Of a stretch of 64,000 nucleotides of DNA, positions 49,748 through 59,676 are shown one piece after another. The position numbers and the translations under genes were made by a program. How positions within the stretch are numbered: position 1 is the stretch's first letter; each line of letters opens with the position of its first letter. The notes under the pieces are model-generated. The model saw nothing but the letters and a program-made list of their open reading frames with translations, was not told the DNA's origin and searched no databases. Location of the stretch: contig OX344762.1 in the NCBI GenBank assembly GCA_947034895.1, forward strand, positions 71,232,981 to 71,296,980, given 5' to 3'. The stretch is from Rhytidiadelphus loreus (lineage: Eukaryota; Streptophyta; Bryopsida; Hypnales; Hylocomiaceae).

Positions 49748-49902
49748 CACTAGTAGGAGCCCACGTTTTTTTTGATGGATTTTTCTAAACATCCACATGT
49801 TTTCATGTTAACAGTGATGTCAAATGAAATATCGAGATGTTTTATTTGATGTCACTGATAACATGAAAAACATGTCTAGAAAAACATGGGTTTCTACTAG
49901 TG
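49748..49902. mobile_element. CACTA-type MITE with ATT target duplication
   Basis: The element begins CACTAGTAGGAGCCCA and ends TGGGTTTCTACTAGTG, flanked by ATT on both sides (49745-49747, 49903-49905). The two halves are inverted copies over about 65-75 bp with almost no loop. CACTA termini and a 3-bp duplication are diagnostic of En/Spm-CACTA elements. This is a 155-bp non-autonomous, nearly palindromic derivative. Confidence 0.85.
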
Positions 49903-50124
49903 ATTACACTAGTTGCTTGCTATTTCACAGTTTTGTTCACACCTCAAATTTTTTGTAATGTTTAATGGAAGTCTAGGGACACTTCAACATAAATCTATTG
50001 TATATGAATGGGTAGAGGGATGGTTTTGGATGTTTCCACCTTGAAGGGCAGGCCAATTTGTTGTGTCAAAGGCCCCAAATCCTCACTTTCAATTGGATAA
50101 ATGGCTAAAATTGGTCCCAACCTC

Positions 50125-51032
50125 TTTACACTTAAAAGCCGAACCAATTTTGTGGAATGAATTTTTTATTCAAAGAAGACATGATCTAACATGGCTTGAG
50201 CTCCTTGAATTGGATGCACTAAGAACAGGAGGCCAATGTCAGATTTCAATTTCAATTTATTTTTTATAAAATATCAATTTTTTCAACAAATCAAATCTAT
50301 TGGATTTTGTGCAATTGGACTTAAGGGAATTGGATTAGCCTCTACTACGGGTGTAAAGTGGCCATGAAAAAAGAAAGAGGGGCTGAAATTTTGTAGGTTT
50401 TATTGAATTGGCATGGCTTCTTAGCCTCAAGGTCTTTACATATGGGAGAATTGACCCCATTATAATCTTATTCTAATGAGTAGTTGAAGACAAAAAAGGA
50501 ACTAAATTTTTGTGTTGTCGACCTCAAGTGAAATTGTCCAACTCTAGGTGTAAAGTAGCCCTAAGTTGCTACTAAAAAAGTGTGCAAGAGCCTCTTCAAG
50601 CTACCTAACTTAGGGCTACTTTACACTTAAAGGCTGGACCAATTTAGTGAAATGCATTTTTTATTAAAAAAAAATATGATTTGACATGGCCCCAAGCTGA
50701 ATTGGTTGCAGTAAAAATGGAAGGCCAGTTCTTGACCTAGGGGCCAATGTCATATTTCAATTGAAAAAACTTTTTTTTATAAAATATTATTTCAAAAATT
50801 CATAAACTAATCAAATATGTTGGATGTTGTGCAATCGGCCTCTAGGTGTAAAGTGGTCTTAGAAATTCAACACTTTTTTTCTTCTTTTGGGTTTTATTGA
50901 ATTGGCCCGACTTCTTGACCTCAAGGCTTTTACATATGGGAGAATCGGCCTCCGTTATAATCTAATCATAGTGAGTAGTTGAGGACGGCCTCTAGCCCAA
51001 AAGGGGCCTCTAGGTGTAAAGCAACCCTTACT
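50125..51032. repeat. 495-bp direct tandem duplication with inverted edges
   Basis: Markers repeat at a constant offset of 495 bp: TTTACACTTAAA(A/G)GC at 50125 and 50620, and GAGTAGTTGA(A/G)GAC at 50478 and 50973. At the junction, GTGTAAAGTAGCCCTAAGTT (50548-50567) faces its reverse complement at about 50606-50625, so each copy looks like an element bounded by GTGTAAAG-type inverted repeats. No ORF is conserved. Confidence 0.8.
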
Positions 51033-51429
51033 TGTTCAGTTTTATGCAAATTGACAAACAATGTTTGAAAATTGAGATTGATAGAAACAGTCCTACCATC
51101 GGTTGATGACTTTTCAATGCTAATGTGGCATTGTCCCATTGGCAAACTGTCTTCACAAACAAGTTGCAACTCGTAACCTTCTTTCCGTTTGACTTGCTTT
51201 CTACACCCTTGGATCATGAAGATCAAAGGTTGTGATTGAAAAATATACAACCGATTATATACAATAACCTATTTGCCACAAGTGCGACTCATCAGTTATC
51301 TAATATGTAACTAACTTATGCTTTGGGCGATGCATTGCAAGAAGTCAAGAATGGAACTTCAGGATGTTGACTGGTTCTGAGGGGAAATCCAAGTGCAAGT
51401 AAGGAATGAGCTAATACAATACTATTATA

Positions 51430-51590
51430 CCGGGATTGATACAGTGGCATGAGTGCAGCAGGCACGACGGAGACACAATGTTTTAAGTGCCAACTGCTGA
51501 ATGAACTCACAGCCGGGATTGATACAGTGGCATGAGTGCAGACAAAGATAGTAAGACAACTGCTGAATGAACTCACAGCCTGCCTCATAC
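51430..51590. repeat. 83-bp tandem duplication
   Basis: CCGGGATTGATACAGTGGCA recurs at 51430 and 51513, and AACTGCTGAATGAACTCACA follows in both copies. The second unit is slightly shorter. Confidence 0.9.
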
Positions 51591-51727
51591 CATTGTTAAT
51601 GTACGAGGTCCATAAAGCATCCATTTAATAGTTGAAACTGAATTTGGGAAGGTGGGCAATTTAACTGTCATTTATTATTTTCAGTAAATTTTTCTTGAAA
51701 GACACATGGAATTGGCATCTAACCTAA

Positions 51728-52088
51728 GAGTATCTCCTGCAGCCCTCCAAATATCCCCTCCCCTTTAGAATTTGGATGAAAAGCAATCAATTCTAGCGTT
51801 TGTGAAGTGGGGCCTTCTCCAAGCCCTCTCAAAAAACCATTTCTACAGGGGCATGAGCCGGCCTCTTCCGCTACAAGTTATCTTGGGATTAGCAAGTTGT
51901 CATAATAAATACAAAATGTGTGACTTGTGATTGGTTGGACGCATATTTTGGGGAGTTGTGTGATTTGTGATTGGTTGGACGCATGATTTATGGACTTGCA
52001 CTGGTGGGGATACAAGTGCCCTCTCCTCTTCGTTGGACAGATCTTAAATGGTGGAGCAGGGAAAGCAAGAGGACTACAGGAGATACTC
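51728..52088. mobile_element. PIF/Harbinger (Tourist-like) MITE with TAA duplication
   Basis: The left end GAGTATCTCCTGCAGCCCTC matches the reverse complement of the right end at 18 of 20 positions, and TAA flanks both sides (51725-51727 and 52089-52091). The element is 361 bp and non-coding. Internally GTGATTGGTTGGACGCAT occurs twice (about 51925 and 51970), a small tandem duplication. Confidence 0.82.
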
Positions 52089-52541
52089 TAAGTCGTTTGA
52101 TATTTTGGGGGGCTTTGCAGAATTAGTTATGAATTTCTGAAGTTGAAATGGCATAGGGTTCTAAATAATGCATGTTGGTCAAAGGTTTGACCATTCCTTC
52201 TAGCAATCATTTTCTAATATTTTTAACAGGTTTTGTAATTTTATATTGCAAATTGCAAGGGGAATCCAGTGTATGTGTTTATATTTATTTTATTCAGACA
52301 CCTTATGAAAAAGTTATGAGTTTTTGAAGTTTAAGGGTCATTAGTTGGTTCTAGATTGAAGGGGAGGAGGCCCTACATCAATAGAAGTTATTGTGAGGAA
52401 GTTTGAGTAGCTACCTTACTTGAAAACTAAGCCACTTTAAAGCTGAAAAGAGAGACATTGTTCCTTCATTTCTCTTTTAGTTTCTTCATTCCACATTTTT
52501 AGTGTTAAAGGGACAAAATTTCTTGTAGTATAGTTGCTTGT

Positions 52542-53174
52542 TTAATCCCTAAATGCCTGAGGCACTAAATTTTGATGTCGACAATACTTTGAAGTTAAAA
52601 CAAAATCTAGACAAGTTTCTATTTTTAATAGTTTATTTTTGAAAAATTCTTTTTGAAGTCTAGTTTTAGCATCAAAAATCTTATTTTGAAAATGATTGAT
52701 TATGATTTTTCTATTCAAGATTTTGTGCAAGGGTGTCTATTGCATTCTTGACTTTTTGTAGTGTTGAGGGCTCTTGGAAATGAGCCGCAAATACACTAGT
52801 TAGATCTTAGAGAAAAATCACATTAAAAATTCATTTAAAAAAATTCTAGAGTAGATTTTGAGAAGCCATAAATTGGTTGTAGTTATGCATGTTAGGCCCT
52901 TTATCCTCATACTCTTTTGGTGATCATTTTTAAAAATTCAACATGTGAAAGAGGATTGAAAGACTTCAAATCATTTTTGTATTTTTAACACCTTCATGAT
53001 CAAACATTATAATCTTTCAATCCACAAGGGATCTTATTGTGTTTTCTTTCCTATGTGATTTCTAACATGTCTAGTTTGAAATTGTATGGTTACACTTATC
53101 AAAATGTTGACTTTTTTCCAATTTAGAGCAAATTCCTAGAAGCTCAAAAAAAGCCTTGGGCATTTAGGGGTTAA
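52542..53174. mobile_element. TTAA-flanked element J, reversed orientation
   Basis: TTAA-TCCCTAAATGCC at the left and GGCATTTAGGGG-TTAA at the right, 633 bp. The termini are mutually inverted over about 17 bp with two mismatches. Internally the family landmarks (a GATCTTATTG-like motif and an AATCTTTCAATCC-like motif) appear in reverse order, so this copy lies in the opposite orientation to B, C and G. Confidence 0.65.
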
Positions 53175-53852
53175 TCAAGGTAGACGTTCTTATTCCATCA
53201 TTGTATCAAATTTTGTTCAAATGAATTCTTTATCTTCTTTTTTGAATAAGAATCTAGGACTGGAAATGATCTCTCATCACTTAGCCCAAAAGTGATAAGA
53301 AACCATCTACATTCCTAGATTCTCACAATTGAAATGAATGCCACAATCTATCATTTGAATTGGATTGGATGTGAGAATGGAATAAGGTGAGTCCACCTTT
53401 AAATAACTACACCTAAACATATTCAAATAAGCTCTTGAGAGCATGATTGCTATATTTAAATTGCGTACCATTTTGTTGAATCTTGTTGGAAATGTAGAGA
53501 GGATTTTAGATTCCCTTATGCATTTTTTGAACATCATGTGAATAAACTATAAATTTTCAAAGTATTCAAAGCTCAAGTGTACTCAAAGCTACCCTTGACT
53601 CTCGGTTGAACATTGTATACGAGAATTTTGGGTTTGAAAGGGTTCGCAATGAGGTGCAGCTCCATTAACTTAGATGATAGCGGGAAGTCGCTTGGGGCGC
53701 CTGCACTCAAGGATGCTGATTCTTGCCCATCGAGACTGCGTTGCCCCCATTTCCTGAATTGAGAATCCTCTTCTCCATTGGATCATTGCTTTTCGAAACC
53801 GAAGTCACAGATGCAGAAATAGTTTGGAATTTGTTCGAGGAGTTTCGCAGCG
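53175..53852 (+). other. Upstream region of the NSUN6-type gene
   Basis: AT-rich to about 53640, then GC-richer leader sequence up to the start codon at 53853. No other feature is visible. Confidence 0.35.
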
Positions 53853-56800
53853 ATGCAGGAGGCGGAGGAGGGACTGTCGCCGGAGCCCGTCTTCGTCGTG
53901 GACTGCCATGCTTCCTACCAGCCCAGGCTGGTGTGGAACCCGCGACTGCACCAGTATCTCAGTCAAGCGTATGGATACTCACACTTCGCCCGCATTTCCG
54001 ACGCTCTCACGTAAGTTTGCTGCACTGACCAGGAATCCTGGTTTCAATCACAGAATTCGGAGGAACGGGTTTCTTGGTCGAATTTGGAAGAGCAGTTTTG
54101 CTTCATGTGGTAGGGGTGTGATGGTATATAACGAGCGAAGCCAATGGGCCCTCGGTGTACAATGCTGCATTAGTGTCTGGGATTCGACAGAGGCTTCAAG
54201 ATTTAGGGTTTAGGGTTTATGCACAGTGCCACCAACCTGCTTAATGTGTTCCGCTAAGCAAACCGACCGCTATCTTGAACTGCGTTGCGTTGTATTAGTC
54301 CCTGGCATTCGACAGACGCTTCAAGGGTTTAGGGATTAGGGTTTATGCTCAATGCCACCAACCTGCTTTTGGTGTTCCGCTATACAGACCACGCTATCTT
54401 TAACTGCATTGCAAGCCTGTAATTCACGTCTTCTTTCAGCCGTGAGTTGGGCTTCCGTAGAATCTGCTCCTCATCTCAGGGTTTAAGGTTGAATTTTGTT
54501 CTTAAGCTATAGAAACGCCTTACCTGTACTGTGAAATGGTCCGAACTGATTCTGTCGTTTCCAAGTCTGAGGCTTCAGTTCTTTTCTCATGGACGTAGCA
54601 CTCACGTGATAAATTCTCGTGGTAGCAGTCGACCTTCAATTTACTCATGCGTCCGAGTGAACACTCTCCAAACGACTACCGAGGAGGTTATCAAGCAGCT
54701 CAGTCACTATGTGTTACAACAGCAGGTTGGTAATAATCAGATCCTGATGTCCAGCGACGCTGATGCTGTTCACTCTACCGGGGCATCAGACAGGAATTGT
54801 GTTACATCAACACCGGAACTAGAGAATGGACTCGACACTCGTGGTGTGTGCTTCCAGCACGATGTCTTGGACAACGTGGTTATGATCAAAGGAAGAGGTC
54901 CCTGTTCCATCAACTACGAAGCTGCCCGTGGGGAGGGAGGAGTGCTGCGGGAGGTGGTCGTGAGCCGAAAATGCGCCGAAGCTGTCCTTCGTGGCGCTCA
55001 TGTATGTGGAACCAATAGTACCTTGAGTTAGCAATTCGTTGCCGTTGTTCGTATACCAGAAAAGGGTCTATATTGAATGGTGCATTATATGCTTTTTCAA
55101 AAACAGGTTGCAGTAGATTTTGAACTCTTTTGATGAATCTAATACTGAGTGTTCCCCCTCTGTTGTGAAGGTATTTGTACCCGGGGTTTTGGCGTGTAGC
55201 GGTCGTATTGAGAAGGATGAACTTGTGGCTGTGTCTGTCGCGATGGAAAGACCAGACGGAGAAGGGGTCTGGTTTGTGGGGGTTACCCGAGGCACCACGC
55301 TTTCGTCTGAGCACGCTAAGTCACGTGAGATTGTTGTCTTGATCATAGCCCATCCCATTCGTCATTTTGGTTTATAATTAGACGGTTGTCCTTTAATGGT
55401 GGAGTAAACAGTGATTGCAATACAATACTGGTGTACCGGAATAATCGAGATCATATACGAGGAAATTTTGCTTAGATTCTGATACCATATGTCTTTTAGC
55501 AATGTTTTGCTTGGAAGGCCACGTTGTCATGATCAGTTATGCTGTTTTTTGCAGAATTCACGGATGAAGAACGAAGTGGTTGGTTCATTGGAATCGGTCG
55601 AGCCATGATGACGAGAGCAAATCTTTTCCGAGAAACTAAGGGTGTAGCAGTTGAGATGGTCAATCGAGTATATGATCTTCCGCCATTTTCTGGTACATTT
55701 CAATGTCCCGTACCCTTGATCTCTGGTGTTGTTACATCTTATTGAAATGTGTTGGAATTGGGTCCATGTTCTCCTGTTCAAACAAATGCATTTTCTCCAA
55801 TTGTTTTACGGTTGACATTTGTTCCTCGCAGGTTTGCTCAATGGTGAAATTTTTCTTCAAAATCTTCCAAGTGTTGTTGCTGCTCACGTTCTTGGTATGT
55901 CCTCTTTTCCAACTTGAAGTGAGGACAGGGTTTGATCTCTCCAACTGGAATTCCGGGTCCTCTTTCGTTATCTTCCATGGTTTAGTATCAAAACCATCTT
56001 TGTGCATTTGCAGATCCTCAGCCAGGGGAACGTATCCTGGACATGTGCGCTGCGCCAGGCGGAAAGACAACCGGAATTGCTACACTCATGAGGGACAAGG
56101 GCGAGGTTATTGCACTTGATCGATCACATAATAAGGTACGTGTTGTGAGACCTGTCGCCTTTGATGTGGTGGACCATGAGGTTTTAGTGTCTTGATACGT
56201 CGGTGCTGCCAACTTGCCAGCTTTGGTCCTTAATCTTCTAGCCTCGGTTGAGGCTGGGACACATATTTAGTCTGTTTATCTCAATTAATAACTGTGATGA
56301 ATAACTACTTGGATATTGAACTACTGAGTTCAGGTATTAGATATTGTCCGCTTGGCAGAGGAAATGAAGCTAAGTTGCATTCAAGCAATCAAAATGGACG
56401 CTCTAAAGTCTGTACGAGTGGAAAACACTCAGCATCAGGTTAGCCAAGGCGATCCTCTTGGTGAAGGCCGAGCAAGCAGCCAATCTGGAACTGAAGAGGC
56501 AGGCGTTGTCACAGATTCGATTTCAGATGAAATTGGAAGTATAAACCAAAAATGTTCTAAGAAGCATTTGTGCGAGGGTGAGTACTGGGTGAAGTCTTTT
56601 CCCGTCTTTTCTATATGGGAGATTGTAGGCTCGGTTATGGCGTTTCTGAGAGTTTCAGGTGAATCTGTTGTTGCTTTGATGACAAAGCATCTGTTGTATA
56701 GTAGCAGCACTTGTCTGGATGGCTTTGTGTATGAGATCTACATTATTTTGAGTCATTCCTACACTACTGGCTTGCAGATTCCTATGTCGTTGATCAAGTC

Positions 56801-58430
56801 CATGACTCTAATAATTACTGTGGACGTTCTTGTCGTTCAGAATCTGCGCAAGAATTGGCTGAAGAAGTTGGTGGCCCAAAATGCGGAGTGGCCCTACTCG
56901 TTCCATCCAACACAGAAAGTACATCAACTAAGAAATTCAAAGATAGTGGTGCTTATGCAAGCAGGAAAGCTGCTCGGAAAGAGGCACGGAAGCTGAAAAC
57001 CGGGCTGAAAAAGGCTGCTGAACAGGACACTCCGTACAAAAAGGGGTTCGCTCCTCAAAGTTTCGATCGGGTTCTCTTGGATGCACCTTGCTCAGCTCTG
57101 GGCTTAAGACCCCGTTTATTCGCTGGACAAGTGAGTCTTTAATTGAATTACAATTCGGTCCTTGTGATTTACTTACTTGGACCTGGAGTTAACATTAGCG
57201 TTTACTATTGTCTTGTTCTTGTACAGGAGACTTTAGATAGTCTACGGCAGCATGCAAATTATCAACGAAGATTACTTGATCAGGCAGTACAGTTGGTCCG
57301 GTCAAACGGAACTCTTGTCTATTCCACGTAAGTATTCTCTGCTTGTGGGCTTTACAACTTGGTGTGTCAATTTTTTTGCGATTACGGTATCAAAAGTGCC
57401 CGCTGCCATATCCGTAGGAGTTGAAATAAATCATTTAGGAAGCGTCAAGAAGTACCGACAGAATGGAGAAATTTAACCCTGCATTAGGGGGTGTCAGAGT
57501 GCGCAACTTCCGTCCCGCTCTGAGAGGTGATTCTCAAACGAGACTTCAAGACTTGTGAGGACTTTTACTCTGATGAGAATCTGGGGCTTAGAATCACGAT
57601 GGGCTGAAAATGGAAAGGAGGAAGAGAATCTTGCTGTTGAAGTTGCGCACTCTGACACCCTCAAAAATATTGGGAAGTTACTATAATCTTCTATTAGATT
57701 CTAAAGTGGATTTTCTACTTTGGGGTTAATCAAGAGGTTCGAGGCTTTATGTGTGATTCACTTGATATTGTATGTAGTACTACCATGGTGACATCATGGT
57801 TCTGTGGGCAGTTGTACCTTGAATCCTGGAGAAAATGAGGGTGTAGTTCGATACGCCCTGGACACGTACCCATTCTTGTCTCTTTCCCCTCAGGTATGCT
57901 TCCATCAGGCCATTAGCAAAGACTTTATCCGAAGAAATCTCCTTGTGGACGCTGACTGTCACGAAGCCTACTGGGTGTTCTTATTAATAGTTACTATACC
58001 AACTCAGTTCAAACGCATATTTTTACTTGTTTCATTTGGACCACTTTTTGTACAAAATTTCCAGTAGATTTCTGCTTGATAAGTAGATGGTGCATCGAAT
58101 TACAGCATCCGAAAATTGGAGGGCCTGGTCTGGTTGGTGGAGAAGACATATTTGACGGCGCAACTTACAGGTGACATTCCACTTTGTTGACTTTTATTCA
58201 GTGTTACATTGATCAAATATACATCGGCAGAGCTATTTTAGCTGAGTTGAGTAGTTTTTTTTAAGGTTGAGGTGGGTATCTGCCCGAGCCTAAGTCTGTT
58301 CTTGTTGACACTGCCGAACAGGCCATGGCTTCGGAAAGGAGAAGAGCACTTGGTTCAACGATTCGACCCTGTAGGTCCTAGAGACACCATTGGATTCTTC
58401 ATCGCGAAATTTTCTGTTGCTCCTCATTGA
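53853..58430 (+). CDS. NSUN6: NSUN6-type tRNA/RNA cytosine-5 methyltransferase with PUA domain
   Basis: Twelve exons: 53853-54010, 54629-55001, 55171-55324, 55555-55692, 55832-55894, 56014-56135, 56334-56577, 56841-57130, 57227-57327, 57812-57893, 58106-58170, 58322-58430. The phases agree throughout, giving 632 residues. The N-terminal segment (NPRLHQYLSQAYGYSHF) precedes a PUA RNA-binding domain, centred on VFVPGVLACSGRIEK from residue 178. The Rossmann methyltransferase core has the SAM motif DMCAAPGGKTT (305-315), the DAPCSALG motif with Cys501 and the STC motif with catalytic-type Cys549. A charged, low-complexity insert of about 120 residues separates the SAM and PC motifs. NSUN6 orthologues methylate C72 in the acceptor stem of certain tRNAs, and some mRNAs. 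The closest plant relative I recall is the Arabidopsis NOL1/NOP2/Sun-family PUA protein. Confidence 0.95.
54165..54412. repeat. 125-bp tandem duplication in NSUN6 intron 1
   Basis: Two adjacent copies (54165-54282 and 54289-54412) share TTCGACAGA(G/C)GCTTCAAG, a telomere-like TTTAGGG(T/A)TTAGGGTTTATG, then GCCACCAACCTGCTT and GTGTTCCGCTA. CGACAG recurs with a 125-bp offset. Each copy carries a telo-box-like pair. Confidence 0.85.
57487..57660. repeat. Foldback/MITE in NSUN6 intron 9
   Basis: GTGTCAGAGTGCGCAACTTC at the left (57491-57510) is exactly inverted at 57639-57658. Inside, GGTGATTCTCA faces AGAATC motifs. The element is about 175 bp, non-coding and inserted in an intron. The target duplication is unclear. 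Confidence 0.75.
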
Positions 58431-58800
58431 GGTTGTAAATCATGACTAAACATTGATTCATCATGAAGCAGGTACCCGTGTACTTCCTTTCGTTGAATCT
58501 GCATGTACTTCATTCTCTACTTTGAGAGGAGTACCCTGCAGACTTCAGGTTTAGAGTAGACACATTTTGCAGGTTTTTACGTACCCTGAGATTTGAGCTG
58601 AAAATTGATTTAGCTCATTCACATACCGATAAGAAGCCTCGTCCATTAAGATGCTGCTTCATCTATGTGGCAACAACAATCTCAAACCCGTAATGCAACA
58701 AAATTTGTACATTAACTATAATAAAGTTAGAAGAGGTATATTAAATCAACCAAGAAGTGCACGGTCATCTCAGGGGATACCGTCGATGACATCCGATAGA
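58431..58800 (+). other. NSUN6 3' flank and tRNA upstream region
   Basis: This probably holds the 3' UTR of the methyltransferase gene. An AACCAAG stretch lies about 50 bp upstream of the tRNA; CAA motifs near tRNA starts are common in plants. Nothing else is visible. Confidence 0.35.
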
Positions 58801-58884
58801 GGGGTGGTGGCGCAGTTGGCTAGCGCGTAGGTCTCATAGCTAAGAGAAATCCTGAGGTCGAGAGTTCGAGCCTCTCTCACCCCA
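58801..58884 (+). tRNA. trnM-CAU: Elongator tRNA-Met (CAT) with 10-nt intron
   Basis: The sequence folds as a full cloverleaf: acceptor GGGGTGG paired with TCACCCC (one G-T pair), discriminator A, D arm GCGC/GCGC, T arm GAGAG/CTCTC with TTCGAGC. The anticodon CAT lies at 58835-58837. An intron of 10 nt (58839-58848) follows position 37, where plant elongator tRNA-Met genes carry their intron, so splicing by the tRNA endonuclease is required. The mature RNA is 74 nt without CCA. The internal A box (TGGCGCAGTTGG) and B box (GAGTTCGAGCC) are intact. Confidence 0.98.
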
Positions 58885-58890
58885 TAATTA

Positions 58891-58897
58891 TTTTTTT
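58891..58897 (+). terminator. Pol III terminator of the tRNA gene
   Basis: A run of seven T starts 7 nt after the tRNA end, the usual RNA polymerase III stop signal. Confidence 0.9.
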
Positions 58898-59676
58898 CTT
58901 TCGTGAATTATGAATCTCAGTCCTACAGAACGTGACTCCTATACCGAAAGACCTATCCACAGCCCTTTAGCGATCCAAAAATAACTCTCCCACATCTGCT
59001 AAACTGAAAGTGATGCAAACTTTTTGCCATCCATTTGTAGAACATGTAAAAAAAGAGAGATTCTCCATTGAGAAGGTACGCAGCATTTGTATCATACATT
59101 AGCTCTTGTTTTGAAATCAGGATGCCTTGAGCCTATCACGGTTCGTGTGTTGAAACGATCTGCTCCTATAGCTATGGCTTTTCAGTCAGGTTTGCATGCT
59201 TCCAACTCTACTTCGTAGTAATCACATTAATATGGTCTCCTACACCAAATTGTGCTTTTGTGGTCGACGGGGTGGACAGAGTTGAGTCGCAGACAAAGTA
59301 TGACCCAAAGTAGGCCTGCGAATTAGCAGACACAGTATGTCAAGAATATGGTCTAGCTAGAGCAGATGTATGTAGAAATCAAAGATGGTCACAATGTATA
59401 TGCAACTATGCGGAAATACAAAAGTTACCTTTTTCACTTTCTCAAACTCGACGCCCACTTGGGGGCCTGACCTGAAAGAAAACATTGTCTGCATTGCCAG
59501 TCTTGTCATTAGAATAATGTTCCACTCTCCTTTGCAGCCAAGTTCACAAGTTCTAAGATTTCACCAAGATTCAAGGTGCAGGCACAAGAGAGTACGACAT
59601 TAGTCAGAACATTGCATTATCCACTATATACAAACGAATGTGTTTTTCTCATTCGTTGGAAAAATTGATTCCTCAC

